From contig NZ_PXWG01000002.1 in the NCBI RefSeq assembly GCF_003011965.1, positions 62,001 to 126,000 on the forward strand: a DNA stretch of 64,000 nt, given 5' to 3'. The DNA comes from Streptosporangium nondiastaticum. GTDB taxonomy: Bacteria; Actinomycetota; Actinomycetes; Streptomycetales; Streptomycetaceae. A program made the position numbers and the translations under genes. The notes under the pieces are model-generated. The model worked only from the letters and a program-made list of their open reading frames with translations. It did not search any database and was not told where the DNA came from. Shown here piece after piece: positions 23,955-32,872 of this stretch; the stretch's first letter is position 1, and the number at the start of each line of letters is the position of its first letter.

Positions 23955-26927
23955 ATGACGCGCGACCGTTCCCTCGACATAGCCGTGACCGGAGTCTGCG
24001 GCCGGTTCCCCGGGTCGTCCGACCTGGCCGACTGGTGGGAGGCCCTCGTGGAGGGACGGGTCCTCACCACGCGGTACGACATGCAGCGGCTGAGAGCGTC
24101 CGGGGTGTCCCGGGCCCTGCTGGACGACCCGGACTTCGTGCCGGTGCACGGCCACCTGGCCGACGCCGACCGCTTCGACAACACCCTGTTCCGGGTGAGC
24201 CCGCGCGAGGCCGAGATGATGGACCCGCAGCACCGGCTGATGCTGGAGTGCGCGTGGGCGGCCCTGGAGGACGCCGGACGCAGCCCCCTCGACACCGCGC
24301 TCACCACCGGCGTCTACGCCTCCGCCAGCGGCAGCGGCTATCTCCGCGCCATGGTGGCCGGCGGCGGGCTCGACCCCATGACCCTGGAGGACGCCGTCCA
24401 CGGCAACGAGCCGGACTTCATGGCGAGCCTCATCTCCTACAAGCTCAACCTGACGGGGCCCGCCATCGCCGTCCAGACGGCCTGCTCCTCCTCACTGGTC
24501 GCCGTCCACACGGCCGTCCAGGCGCTGCTGAACGGCGAATGCGACCAGGCCCTCGTCGTGGGCGCCGGCGTCGCCTACCCCCAGGCCGGCCATCTGCACG
24601 TGCCCGGCGGCATCCACAGCGCCTCCGGGGCCTGCCGGCCGTTCGACGAACACGCCGACGGCGTGGTGGCGGGCTCCGGAGTGGCCTGCGTCGTCCTGCG
24701 CCGGCTGGAGGACGCGCTCGCGGACGGCGTGGAGCCCTACGGGGTCGTCCTCGGTACGGCGGTCAACAACGACGGTTCAGCCAAGGCGGGGTACTACGCC
24801 CCGTCCGTCGGCGGGCAGGAGGCCGTCATCCGGGCCGCCCTGGAGGCCGCGGACGTCGACGGCGCGAGCATCGGCTACCTGGAGACGCACGGGACCGGCA
24901 CCCGCGTCGGCGACCCCATCGAGTGGTCCGCCGCCTCCTCGGCCCTGCGCGCGGCGGGCGCCGCCCCGGGCCAGGTCGCCGTGGGGGCGCTCAAGGCGAA
25001 CACCGGCCACATGGACAACGCTGCGGGGCTGGCCGGGCTGATCAAGGCACTGTTCGTGGTCCGCGAGGGCGTCGTCCCGCCGGTCGCCGGATTCACCCGG
25101 CTGAACCCCCTTCTGGACACGGAGGACTCGCCGCTGTACGTGCCTGCTGACGCCGCGCCGTGGTCCGGCCCCGAGCCGAGGCGGGCCGGGGTCAGCTCCT
25201 TCGGCGTGGGCGGCACCAACGCGCACGTTCTCGTCGAGGCCCCGCCCGCGCCCACCCCCCGGTCCGAGGAGCAGAGCGAGCATGAGGCCGGACACCTCGC
25301 CCTGCTCTCCGCCGCCGACGGCGAGGCCCTCACGCGCTCCGCCGAGCGCCTCGGCCGCCACCTCGCCGCCCACTCCCCCGCCCCGGCCGACGTGACCCGC
25401 ACCCTCGCCACCGGTCGCGCCGCCCTGCCCGAGCGCCTCGCCGTCGTGGGCCGCACCACGGCCGAACTCGCCGAGCGCCTCGCCACCGGTGCCGCCGCGG
25501 TGCGCGGACGCGGCCCCGAGGCCGGACCGGCTCCTCTCGTCCTGGCCTTCCCCGGCCAGGGATCGCAGTACCCGGGCATGGCCCTGCCCTTCGCCCGGGC
25601 CCTGCCCGGCTTCGCCGAGGCACTCTCCGACTGCCTCGGCGCGTTCGAGCCCGGCCTGGCCGGCGAGCTCGAACGGCCCTTGCACGACCCGGGGTTCCCC
25701 AAGGACGGCCTCGCGCAGACCCGGCTGGCTCAGCCCGCCCTCTTCGCGGTCGGGTACGCGGTCGCCGCCGCACTGCGCGGTCTCGGGCTCGTTCCCGGGG
25801 CCGTGATCGGCCACAGCCTCGGCGAGATCACCGCGGCCTGCGTCGCGGGCGTCCTGGAACTACCCGACGCCGCCCGGTTCGTGACCTTGCGCGGCCGAGC
25901 CATGCAGGACTGCCCGGAGGGCGCCATGCTCTCCCTCGGCTGCGACGAGGACACCGCCCTTGAGCTGCTGGCCGCATGCGGCCTCCCGCTGGAGATCGCG
26001 GCCGTCAACTCCACGGACGCCACGGTGGTGGCCGGCACCCGCGAAGCGGTCGAGGAATTCGACGCCCGGCTCACGGGGCGCGTCGCCACGCACCGGCTGC
26101 GCACCGAACGGGCCTTCCACTCGTCCCTCATCGAGCCGGCCGTCCCCCTCCTCGCCGCGGAGCTTTCCCGGACCACCGTGCACCCGCCGGCGCTGCCCTG
26201 GGCGACCGACGACGGACGGCTCGTCCTGCCCGGCACCGAGGTCCGACCTGACTCCTTCGCCGCCGCGGCCCGCGACACGGTGTACTTCGCCCGGGCCCTC
26301 GACTCGGTCGCCCGGCACCTGCCCCGCGCGGTGGTCGTGGAGGCCGGTCCCGGCCGGACGCTGTCGGCGCTGGCGGAGGCCGCGGACCTGACGGCCGTTC
26401 CCCTGGCCGCCGGCCGTGCCGCGCGGCCCGAGGACGTCCTCACCGCGCTGGGCACGCTCTGGACCATGGGCCAGCCGCTCGACACCGCACGCGTCTGCGA
26501 CCGGGGCCGCCCCGTCCGCCTGCCCGGATACCCCTTCGCCGGGCCGCGCCGTATCGCGCCCGAGGCCGTCCTGCGCCAGGACGCCGCCCGCCGCGTCGTC
26601 GAAGCGGACCCGGCGGCCGCGCTGCCGGAATCCGCCGCCCCCGGCGGGCAGCCCGCCTCCCCGGCCCCGCTCGACGTACCCGCGAAGGTCGCGGGCCTGT
26701 GGGCGGAGCTGCTCGGCCACGGGGAGTTCGCCGCGGACGCCGACTTCTTCGCGCTGGGCGGGGACTCCCTGCTCGTCACCCGCCTCGCGCGCCGGCTCGG
26801 CGCGGAGCTCGGCATCCGGGTCCCGATCCGCGATCTGCTCCTCGCCCGGACGCTCGGCCGCCAGACGGAGGTCGTCACCGCCCTCGCCGCCCGGGCCGCG
26901 GCCCCCGGCGCGGCCGAGGCCGGCTGA
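23955..26927 (+). CDS. Type I polyketide synthase module, KS-AT-ACP
   Basis: 990 residues. Ketosynthase with Cys177 (TACSSS), His312 (THGTGT) and His352 (NTGHMDNAAG). Acyltransferase from about 525 with Ser621 in GHSLGE and an RAFHSS motif, the pattern of malonyl-CoA-specific ATs. Acyl carrier protein with Ser938 in LGGDSLL. No ketoreductase, dehydratase or thioesterase. It would add one unreduced two-carbon unit to an acyl or aminoacyl starter, presumably from one of the NRPS carrier domains. The ATG at 23955 lies just downstream of the operator cluster. Transcribed alone and closed by a 20-bp hairpin. Confidence 0.93.
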   Translation: MTRDRSLDIAVTGVCGRFPGSSDLADWWEALVEGRVLTTRYDMQRLRASGVSRALLDDPDFVPVHGHLADADRFDNTLFRVSPREAEMMDPQHRLMLECAWAALEDAGRSPLDTALTTGVYASASGSGYLRAMVAGGGLDPMTLEDAVHGNEPDFMASLISYKLNLTGPAIAVQTACSSSLVAVHTAVQALLNGECDQALVVGAGVAYPQAGHLHVPGGIHSASGACRPFDEHADGVVAGSGVACVVLRRLEDALADGVEPYGVVLGTAVNNDGSAKAGYYAPSVGGQEAVIRAALEAADVDGASIGYLETHGTGTRVGDPIEWSAASSALRAAGAAPGQVAVGALKANTGHMDNAAGLAGLIKALFVVREGVVPPVAGFTRLNPLLDTEDSPLYVPADAAPWSGPEPRRAGVSSFGVGGTNAHVLVEAPPAPTPRSEEQSEHEAGHLALLSAADGEALTRSAERLGRHLAAHSPAPADVTRTLATGRAALPERLAVVGRTTAELAERLATGAAAVRGRGPEAGPAPLVLAFPGQGSQYPGMALPFARALPGFAEALSDCLGAFEPGLAGELERPLHDPGFPKDGLAQTRLAQPALFAVGYAVAAALRGLGLVPGAVIGHSLGEITAACVAGVLELPDAARFVTLRGRAMQDCPEGAMLSLGCDEDTALELLAACGLPLEIAAVNSTDATVVAGTREAVEEFDARLTGRVATHRLRTERAFHSSLIEPAVPLLAAELSRTTVHPPALPWATDDGRLVLPGTEVRPDSFAAAARDTVYFARALDSVARHLPRAVVVEAGPGRTLSALAEAADLTAVPLAAGRAARPEDVLTALGTLWTMGQPLDTARVCDRGRPVRLPGYPFAGPRRIAPEAVLRQDAARRVVEADPAAALPESAAPGGQPASPAPLDVPAKVAGLWAELLGHGEFAADADFFALGGDSLLVTRLARRLGAELGIRVPIRDLLLARTLGRQTEVVTALAARAAAPGAAEAG

Positions 26928-26953
26928 CCCGCGCGACCGCCCGCGCTCCGGAA

Positions 26954-26996
26954 CGCCGAAGCCGTCCCCGGGATGATCCCGGGGACGGCTTCGGCG
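26954..26996. terminator. 20-bp perfect hairpin, bidirectional terminator
   Basis: Arms 26954-26972 and 26978-26996 pair perfectly; an extra A-T pair leaves a 3-nt loop (TGA). It sits between the convergent PKS and S9 peptidase genes. Confidence 0.9.
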
Positions 26997-27013
26997 TACG
27001 GGGCGGCCGGCCG

Positions 27014-29020
27014 TCAGGGGCGCCGCGCCACCGAGAGGTCGGTCCGGGGCACGCCCGGCGCCTCGAATCCGAACACCTGCGCATAGGCGGAGAGTTCGGC
27101 GTGCAGGCAGGAGACGACGGTCTCCGCCTGACGGAAGCCGTGCTGCTCGCCCTCGAACGCGAGATACGCGTGCGGCACCCCGTTCTCCCGCATCCGCTCC
27201 AGAAAGCTCTCGGCCTGGACCGGGGGGCAGACGGTGTCCTCAAGGCCCTGCATCAGGACGAACGGTGCGCGCACCCGGCCGGCCTGCCGCAGCGGCGACA
27301 CCTGCGCGTAGCGCGCGGCCGCCCGGGGCCACGGCCCGATGAGGCTCTCCAGGTAGCGCGACTCGAAGTCGTGCGTGCCCCGCTCCCGCCACTCCTCCGG
27401 ATCCAGGAGGGGGAAGTAGATCCCGGCGACCCGGTACAGCTCCGGTTCGGCGGCCAGCGACGCCGCGGCGGTCCAGCCCCCGGCGCTGCCGCCGCGGATG
27501 CCGATGCGGTCGGGATCGGCCTTCCCCTGCGCGGCCAGGCCGCGGATCGCGGTCGCGCAGTCGCGTACGTCGACCACGCCCCAGGCCTCCCGCAGCCGTT
27601 CGCGGTAGGCCTGGCCGAAGCCGGTGGACCCGCCGTACTGGACGTCCACCACGCCGATGCCCCGGCTGGTGAAGAAGGCGGTGGAGAAGTCCGCCACCAG
27701 CTGGCTGCGGGTGGTGGGACCGCCGTGCGCCTGTACCACGTACGGGGGGAGTTCCCCGTCCGGCGCGGTGAAGCCGGGGTTGTACGGCGGGTACACGTAG
27801 GCGTGCACTTCCTCGCCCTGAGGGCCCCGGAACACCTCGTGGTATCCCGGGGGCAGATGGTCCGCGTACGCGGTGTCCGCTCCGCGCAGCACCTCGGGCG
27901 CCGCCGCGTCGCTGCCGGGATCGAGCAGCAGCAGCGCGCTGCTGCTGCGGGGGCCGGCGGCCGTGGCCACCACGCGGCGGCCGTCGGTGGTCAGCGCCGC
28001 CCACTCCGTGAGGTCCTCGCCGCCGTCCAGCTCGCGCAGCGAGCCGTCCGCCTCCAGCAACGCGAGCCGCCGCGCGCCCACCCCGTGCGTGACGAACATC
28101 CGGCCGCCGCCCACCGGAAGGAACCACTGCGCGCCGATGCGCCACAGCGCGTCGCCGAACTCCTCCTCCCGGGGGCACAGCGGGCGGGCGGAGCCGTCCA
28201 GGCCGAGCTCGTGAAGGTTCCACCAGCCGGTGGTGTCGCTCAGCACGTACAGCACACCGGGCCGGTCCGGGGCCCACTCCGCCTGGCTGACGGCGACGCC
28301 CGGCCCGCCGGCCAGGACCCGGGCGGGGCCCGGCGTGCCGTCCGGACCGATCGGCGCGCACATCAGCTCCGTGCCGTCCCACGGCATCCGCGGGTGGTCC
28401 CAGCCCAGCCAGCACGCGTACCGCCCGTCCGGGGAGACCTTGGGGCCGGTCATCAGGTGGTGGCTCGCGGCCAGGACCCGCACGGCGTCCGGGTCCGCGA
28501 CCGCGCTGCCGTTCAGCGGCAGCGCGACCAGGTCCCGGCGGACCTTGGCGCGGTCCGGGGTGAGCGCCACTTCGCGCAGGCACCAGACCTCGTCCCCGAC
28601 GAGGCAGAAGTCGCCGTAGTGCACACCGCCGGGCAGCCCGGGCTCCGGGCTGATCGGCTCCGGAGTGCCTCCGGGCACTGCCCGGTACACCCGCTGGTCG
28701 TCCCAGTGGGTGAACACGAACCCGGCGGCGGGGTCCGTGCCGAGCGGCAGCCACGGCCGTCCCCCGTACTCGATGACCCGGGTGCGCACGTTCCAGCGGG
28801 GCTCCAGTGCATCGGCGACCGAGCCGTCGGGGGCCCGTCGTACCAGCGCCACGCGCCCGGATTCGCTGGGGCGCCACTCCGTCCACCACACCTCCTCGCC
28901 GACGAAAGCGGCCCACTCCACTTTTTTCTGCCCGGCGGCCGCCGCGGTGGCGCCGATCGGTGAAGTCCAGGTTCCGTAAGGCGACGTGCGCACCTGTGTC
29001 TCCGTCATGTCCGAGGTCAT
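27014..29020 (-). CDS. S9 family peptidase (prolyl oligopeptidase type)
   Basis: 668 residues; the ATG at 29020 has GGAG 3 nt upstream (a second Met at 29008 is possible). An N-terminal beta-propeller region (about 1-400) is followed by an alpha/beta hydrolase domain with the nucleophile in GGSAGGW, Asp in QGLEDTVCPP and His in EGEQHGF. No signal peptide, so cytoplasmic. S9 enzymes hydrolyse short peptides or acyl-amino acids. It follows the TauD gene in the same operon. It may process a peptide intermediate or serve resistance. The RiPP precursor nearby contains no Pro, so a strict prolyl cut is not available there. Confidence 0.9.
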   Translation of the reverse strand: MTSDMTETQVRTSPYGTWTSPIGATAAAAGQKKVEWAAFVGEEVWWTEWRPSESGRVALVRRAPDGSVADALEPRWNVRTRVIEYGGRPWLPLGTDPAAGFVFTHWDDQRVYRAVPGGTPEPISPEPGLPGGVHYGDFCLVGDEVWCLREVALTPDRAKVRRDLVALPLNGSAVADPDAVRVLAASHHLMTGPKVSPDGRYACWLGWDHPRMPWDGTELMCAPIGPDGTPGPARVLAGGPGVAVSQAEWAPDRPGVLYVLSDTTGWWNLHELGLDGSARPLCPREEEFGDALWRIGAQWFLPVGGGRMFVTHGVGARRLALLEADGSLRELDGGEDLTEWAALTTDGRRVVATAAGPRSSSALLLLDPGSDAAAPEVLRGADTAYADHLPPGYHEVFRGPQGEEVHAYVYPPYNPGFTAPDGELPPYVVQAHGGPTTRSQLVADFSTAFFTSRGIGVVDVQYGGSTGFGQAYRERLREAWGVVDVRDCATAIRGLAAQGKADPDRIGIRGGSAGGWTAAASLAAEPELYRVAGIYFPLLDPEEWRERGTHDFESRYLESLIGPWPRAAARYAQVSPLRQAGRVRAPFVLMQGLEDTVCPPVQAESFLERMRENGVPHAYLAFEGEQHGFRQAETVVSCLHAELSAYAQVFGFEAPGVPRTDLSVARRP

Positions 29021-29050
29021 GGTCTCCGTGTGCGGGGGGGGGCCGGCCGA

Positions 29051-29947
29051 TCAGGCCCGGCCGGTGCTGTAGGAGGTGGTGTCGCCGCGCAGCGCCACGC
29101 TGGGCCGGCCGTCCACACCGACCGGCGTGGGGGCCACGACCGTGACGCGCTCGCCGCGGCGGTACTGGTTGCCGTAGTCGTAGATCGCGTAGTGTGCCGT
29201 CGACTGGTTGTCCCAGATGGCGATGTCGCCGACCCGCCACTGCCAGCGCACTGTCTGCTCGGGCTTCGTCAGGTACTCCTGCAGGACCCTGATCAGGTCG
29301 CGGGAGGCCTGCGGGGCGTATCCCACCACGCGGCGGGCGAACCCGCCGAGCAGCAGTGACCGCTCGCCCGTCTCGGGGTGGACGCGGACCGCGGGGTGCT
29401 CGGCCTCGTACGGCGTCGAGATGTAGGCCCCGCGCTCGATGACGGTGTCGTCGGTGAAGTCGCAGTCGTTGCTGTGGACGATCCGCAGCTGGTCGGCGAA
29501 CTGGCGCAGCTCCGCCGGCATGGAGGCGTACGCGGTCGCGGCGTTGGCCCACACGGTGTCGCCGCCCACCGGGGGGATCACCTTGCTGTGCAGGAACGCG
29601 AAGGCGGGCGGGCGCTCGATGAAGGTGAGGTCCGTGTGCCAGTGGTTGGCGCGCGTGCCCTGCTTCGAGTCCATCTCCCGGAGGTTGGGACGGCCCTCGG
29701 GAGCGTCGTAGATCGGGTGTCCGAGCGTCAGCTTGCCGAAGCGGGACGCGAAGGCGGTCTGCGCGGCGTAGTCCAGGTCCTGGTCGCGCAGGAACACCAC
29801 CTTGTGCCGGAGCAGCGCCGCGCGGATCAGGGCGATGGTCTCGTCGCTCAGTGCGGCGCCCGCGTCCACGCCGCCGATGACGGCGCCGATGTTCCCGGTC
29901 AGCGGAGTGACGGTCACACCGGTCTGCGCTTGCAGGGTTTCGGTCAT
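29051..29947 (-). CDS. TauD/TfdA family 2-oxoglutarate dioxygenase
   Basis: 298 residues. Iron ligands His104 and Asp106 (HWHTD) and His252 (STAHYAIYDYG), with the RRGERVTV Arg region for 2-oxoglutarate near the C-terminus. TauD-type enzymes hydroxylate or desaturate small substrates, including amino acids in natural product pathways. The ATG at 29947 follows a GAAGGG. First gene of a two-gene operon divergent from the A-T NRPS gene, across the 30.0-kb operator. Confidence 0.92.
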   Translation of the reverse strand: MTETLQAQTGVTVTPLTGNIGAVIGGVDAGAALSDETIALIRAALLRHKVVFLRDQDLDYAAQTAFASRFGKLTLGHPIYDAPEGRPNLREMDSKQGTRANHWHTDLTFIERPPAFAFLHSKVIPPVGGDTVWANAATAYASMPAELRQFADQLRIVHSNDCDFTDDTVIERGAYISTPYEAEHPAVRVHPETGERSLLLGGFARRVVGYAPQASRDLIRVLQEYLTKPEQTVRWQWRVGDIAIWDNQSTAHYAIYDYGNQYRRGERVTVVAPTPVGVDGRPSVALRGDTTSYSTGRA

Positions 29948-30009
29948 GGCTCTTGCCCTTCCCATCGGGGTTCTGGATCACCGGATTGACTTTCCAGACG
30001 AGGCAAGAG

Positions 30010-30038
30010 GTTGCCACGCTTGTGACTCACCTGGCAAC
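30010..30038. promoter_or_regulatory. Operator TTGCCA-N15-TGGCAA
   Basis: GTTGCCA (30010-30016) and TGGCAAC (30032-30038) form a perfect inverted repeat with a 15-nt spacer, in the gap between the divergent TauD and NRPS genes and 38 nt upstream of the NRPS start. Same geometry as at 23.9 kb. Confidence 0.78.
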
Positions 30039-30076
30039 ATGCATGCCATGAAGCTCCTGAAGACGGAGGACTTTTG

Positions 30077-32074
30077 ATGGCAACGCCGACCTTGACCACC
30101 CCTCCGGGCCCCCCGACCGCCGCGCCTCGCCCGGAAGGCCTCGGCGAACCCCTGCCCGCCGGCCCGCGCCCGCCGGTCCATGAACTCGTGGCCGGATTCG
30201 CCCGGACCGCCCCCGCCCGCACCGCCGTCAGCAGCGGCGCGAGCAGCATCGCCTACGGAGACCTCGACGCCTGGGCCGGCCGCATCGCGGCTTCGCTCAC
30301 CGAGGCGGGCGTCCGCCGGGGCAGCCGTGTCGGTGTGCTCATCGAGCCGTCCGTCGCGATGGTCGCCGCCGTGCTCGGCGCGCTGCGCTGCGGAGCCGCC
30401 TACGTACCCGTCGACGTCTCCCATCCCGACCTGCGTGTCACCGACATCCTCACGGACGCCCGGGTCGACGCCGTGCTCGTCACCGGCGCCTCCCGCGGGC
30501 GCCTCACCGGGCTCGACGTACCCCTGGTCGACGCCGGGGCCACCGCCCGGGAACCGGCCGGCGGCCCCGCCACCGGAAAGGCCTCCGGCCGCGAACCGGA
30601 GTCGCCCGGCGTCCCGGTGGCGGACGAGGACGCCGCGTACCTCATCTACACCTCCGGCAGCACCGGCGAACCCAAGGGGGTCGTCGTCGAGCACGGGCAG
30701 CTGGCCGCCTCCACCCTGGCCCGCCGCACGGTCTACCCCGGGCAGCCCGTCTTCCTCCTCGTCTCGCCACTGGCCTTCGACTCGTCCGTGGCCGGCCTGT
30801 GGGGCACCCTCACCGCAGGCGGTCACCTGGTCGTCGCCTCCCGGGACGAAGTGCGCGACCCCGAGCGGCTGGTCGAACTCGTCGAGCGGCACCAGGTCAC
30901 ACAGACGCTGTGCGTGCCGTCCCTCTACAGCGTCCTGCTCGACGCCGCCCGCTCCCTCGGCGGCGACCGCCTGCGCTCCCTCGAAACCGTCATCGTCGCC
31001 GGCGAACCCCTGCCCCCCGAACTGGTCGAGCGTCACTTCGAGGTGCGCACCGCCCCCGCCGCGCTGGTCAACGAGTACGGCCCCACCGAGGCGACCGTCT
31101 GGGCCAGCTACCGGCGCTTCGACGCCCCCGGCCCCGTCTCCATCGGCCGGGCGGTCCCCGGTGCACGGCTTTACCTGCTCGACGACGAGCTCCGCCCGGT
31201 GCCCCGGGGCGCCGAAGGCGAACTCTTCATCGGGGGCGCCGGAGTGTCCCGCGGCTACCACGGCCGGCCGGAGGCCACCGCCCGCGCCTTCCTGGACGAC
31301 CCCTTCGCGGATGCTCCGGGGGCCCGTATGTACCGGACGGGCGACCGCGCCGGCTGGAACCCGGACGGCACCCTCGCCTTCCGCGGCCGCCGTGACCACC
31401 AGGTCAAGATCCGCGGTCACCGGGTGGAACCGGCCATGATCGAGGCACAGTTGTCCGCCCTGCCCGGGGTGCGGGAGGCCGTCGTCGTCCCGGACGCCAC
31501 GAGCACCACGCTGACCGGCTTCGTCCTCTCCCCGTCCGGCTCCGCACCGGCCCCCGAGACCCTGCGCGAACAGCTCGCCGACCGGCTCCCTGCCGTCATG
31601 GTCCCGGCCCGGATCGTCCTCCTCGACGTGTTCCCGCGTACCGTCAACGGTAAGGCGGACCGTGCGGCCCTGCGGGCCCGCGCCGAGGGAGAGACCGCCC
31701 CTGCTCCTGCCCCCGCACCCGCGGACGCGCCGACGCCCCGGGGCGACCTGACCGCACAGGTCACCGCGGCCTGGTCCGAGGTCCTGAAGACCCCGCACGT
31801 CCCGCTGGACGCCAACTTCTTCGACGTGGGCGGGCACTCCCTCGCGATGTTCCAGCTCAGGGAGGCCCTGGAGCGGCATACCGGCAAGCGGCCGCCGGTG
31901 ATCGCACTGTTCAAGCACACCACCGTCGCCGACCAGGTCACGATGCTGCGCGAGGGCGGCGGCTCCACCGCGGGCGCCGACAGCACCGACCCGGCCGCAC
32001 GACGCGCCGCCGCACGACGCGCCCGCGCCCTGCGCGCCCGACGACAGGACCCGGCTCAGGAGGCCGCCAAGTGA
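30077..32074 (+). CDS. NRPS adenylation-thiolation didomain
   Basis: 665 residues. The ATG at 30077 has an ideal GGAGGA 6 nt upstream. Adenylation motifs: IYTSGSTGEPKGVV, NEYGPTEATVW, YRTGDRAGW, GRRDHQVKIRGHRVEP, NGKADRAAL. My reading of the specificity positions is D-S-A-L-I-A-E-V-W-K; the Glu at position 322 could pair with a basic or polar side chain, but this is uncertain. Carrier domain with Ser in VGGHSLAMF near residue 595. There is no condensation domain, so the loaded residue must be used by another enzyme: the PKS, the A-T-C protein, or an oxygenase acting on the carrier. First gene of the operon that ends with the RiPP genes. Confidence 0.92.
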   Translation: MATPTLTTPPGPPTAAPRPEGLGEPLPAGPRPPVHELVAGFARTAPARTAVSSGASSIAYGDLDAWAGRIAASLTEAGVRRGSRVGVLIEPSVAMVAAVLGALRCGAAYVPVDVSHPDLRVTDILTDARVDAVLVTGASRGRLTGLDVPLVDAGATAREPAGGPATGKASGREPESPGVPVADEDAAYLIYTSGSTGEPKGVVVEHGQLAASTLARRTVYPGQPVFLLVSPLAFDSSVAGLWGTLTAGGHLVVASRDEVRDPERLVELVERHQVTQTLCVPSLYSVLLDAARSLGGDRLRSLETVIVAGEPLPPELVERHFEVRTAPAALVNEYGPTEATVWASYRRFDAPGPVSIGRAVPGARLYLLDDELRPVPRGAEGELFIGGAGVSRGYHGRPEATARAFLDDPFADAPGARMYRTGDRAGWNPDGTLAFRGRRDHQVKIRGHRVEPAMIEAQLSALPGVREAVVVPDATSTTLTGFVLSPSGSAPAPETLREQLADRLPAVMVPARIVLLDVFPRTVNGKADRAALRARAEGETAPAPAPAPADAPTPRGDLTAQVTAAWSEVLKTPHVPLDANFFDVGGHSLAMFQLREALERHTGKRPPVIALFKHTTVADQVTMLREGGGSTAGADSTDPAARRAAARRARALRARRQDPAQEAAK

Positions 32075-32823
32075 ACACCGACACCGCTCTGTGGCTGCAC
32101 CGCACCGCTCCCGTCACCGACCCGGTCGCCCGCCTGATCTGCTTCCCGCACGCCGGGGGATCCGCTTCCTTCTTCCGCGACTGGGGTCAGCGGATCCCCG
32201 GGGTCGAGGTGTACGCGGTCCGCTACCCGGGCCGCGCCGAGCGACTCGGCGAGCCGTTGGCGACCGATCTGCGCGAGCTCGCCCGCGCCGTCGCCGACGC
32301 GGCGGCCCCTCTGGCCGACCTTCCCCTCGCCCTGTTCGGCCACAGCATGGGCGCGCCGATCGCCCTGGAGACGGCCGCGGCGCTGGAGGCACGCGGCATC
32401 GACCCCGTCCACCTGTTCGCATCGGGCTCGTGCGACGCCGCCTACCCGTCCCCCGAGGAGTGGGCGGACCCGGGCGAGGAGGACGACCCGGCCGTCATCG
32501 AACGGCTCCTCACCCTCGGCGGCACCGACCCCGAACTGGCCGCGGACCCGGAGTTCCAGGAACTGGTCCTGCCCTACGTACGGGCGGACGCGAACATGTT
32601 CCACGCCTACACCACCCGCCCCGGCACCGTCGTGCGGTGCCCCGTCACCACCATCGCCGGCGACGCCGACGCGGACACGGACCGCCGTCCCTGGAGCGAA
32701 CTGACCACGGGCGGCGTCCGTGAACAGAGCACACGGGGCGACCACTTCTACCTGGTGGCCAACCCTCCGCACTCCCTGATCCGGGAAACCCTGGCCGCGG
32801 TCCCCGCTCGGCCGGCCGCCTGA
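32071..32823 (+). CDS. Type II thioesterase
   Basis: 250 residues. Alpha/beta hydrolase of the GrsT-like group: FPHAGGSA near the N-terminus, nucleophile in GHSMGA, and catalytic His in GDHFYL. These enzymes clear or release acyl groups from carrier proteins. The GTG at 32071 overlaps the NRPS stop by 4 nt, so it is translationally coupled to the A-T protein. Confidence 0.92.
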   Translation: MNTDTALWLHRTAPVTDPVARLICFPHAGGSASFFRDWGQRIPGVEVYAVRYPGRAERLGEPLATDLRELARAVADAAAPLADLPLALFGHSMGAPIALETAAALEARGIDPVHLFASGSCDAAYPSPEEWADPGEEDDPAVIERLLTLGGTDPELAADPEFQELVLPYVRADANMFHAYTTRPGTVVRCPVTTIAGDADADTDRRPWSELTTGGVREQSTRGDHFYLVANPPHSLIRETLAAVPARPAA

Positions 32824-32872
32824 CCACCTCGCGATCCCCCGCCCGCGCACCCACCGAGGAACCGGAGTCGCT

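Noticed and set aside
27014..29020. S9 peptidase as leader protease of the VNNCVAAYV precursor
   Set aside because: The precursor has no Pro, and the peptidase is in another operon. A role in processing is possible but not supported by sequence.
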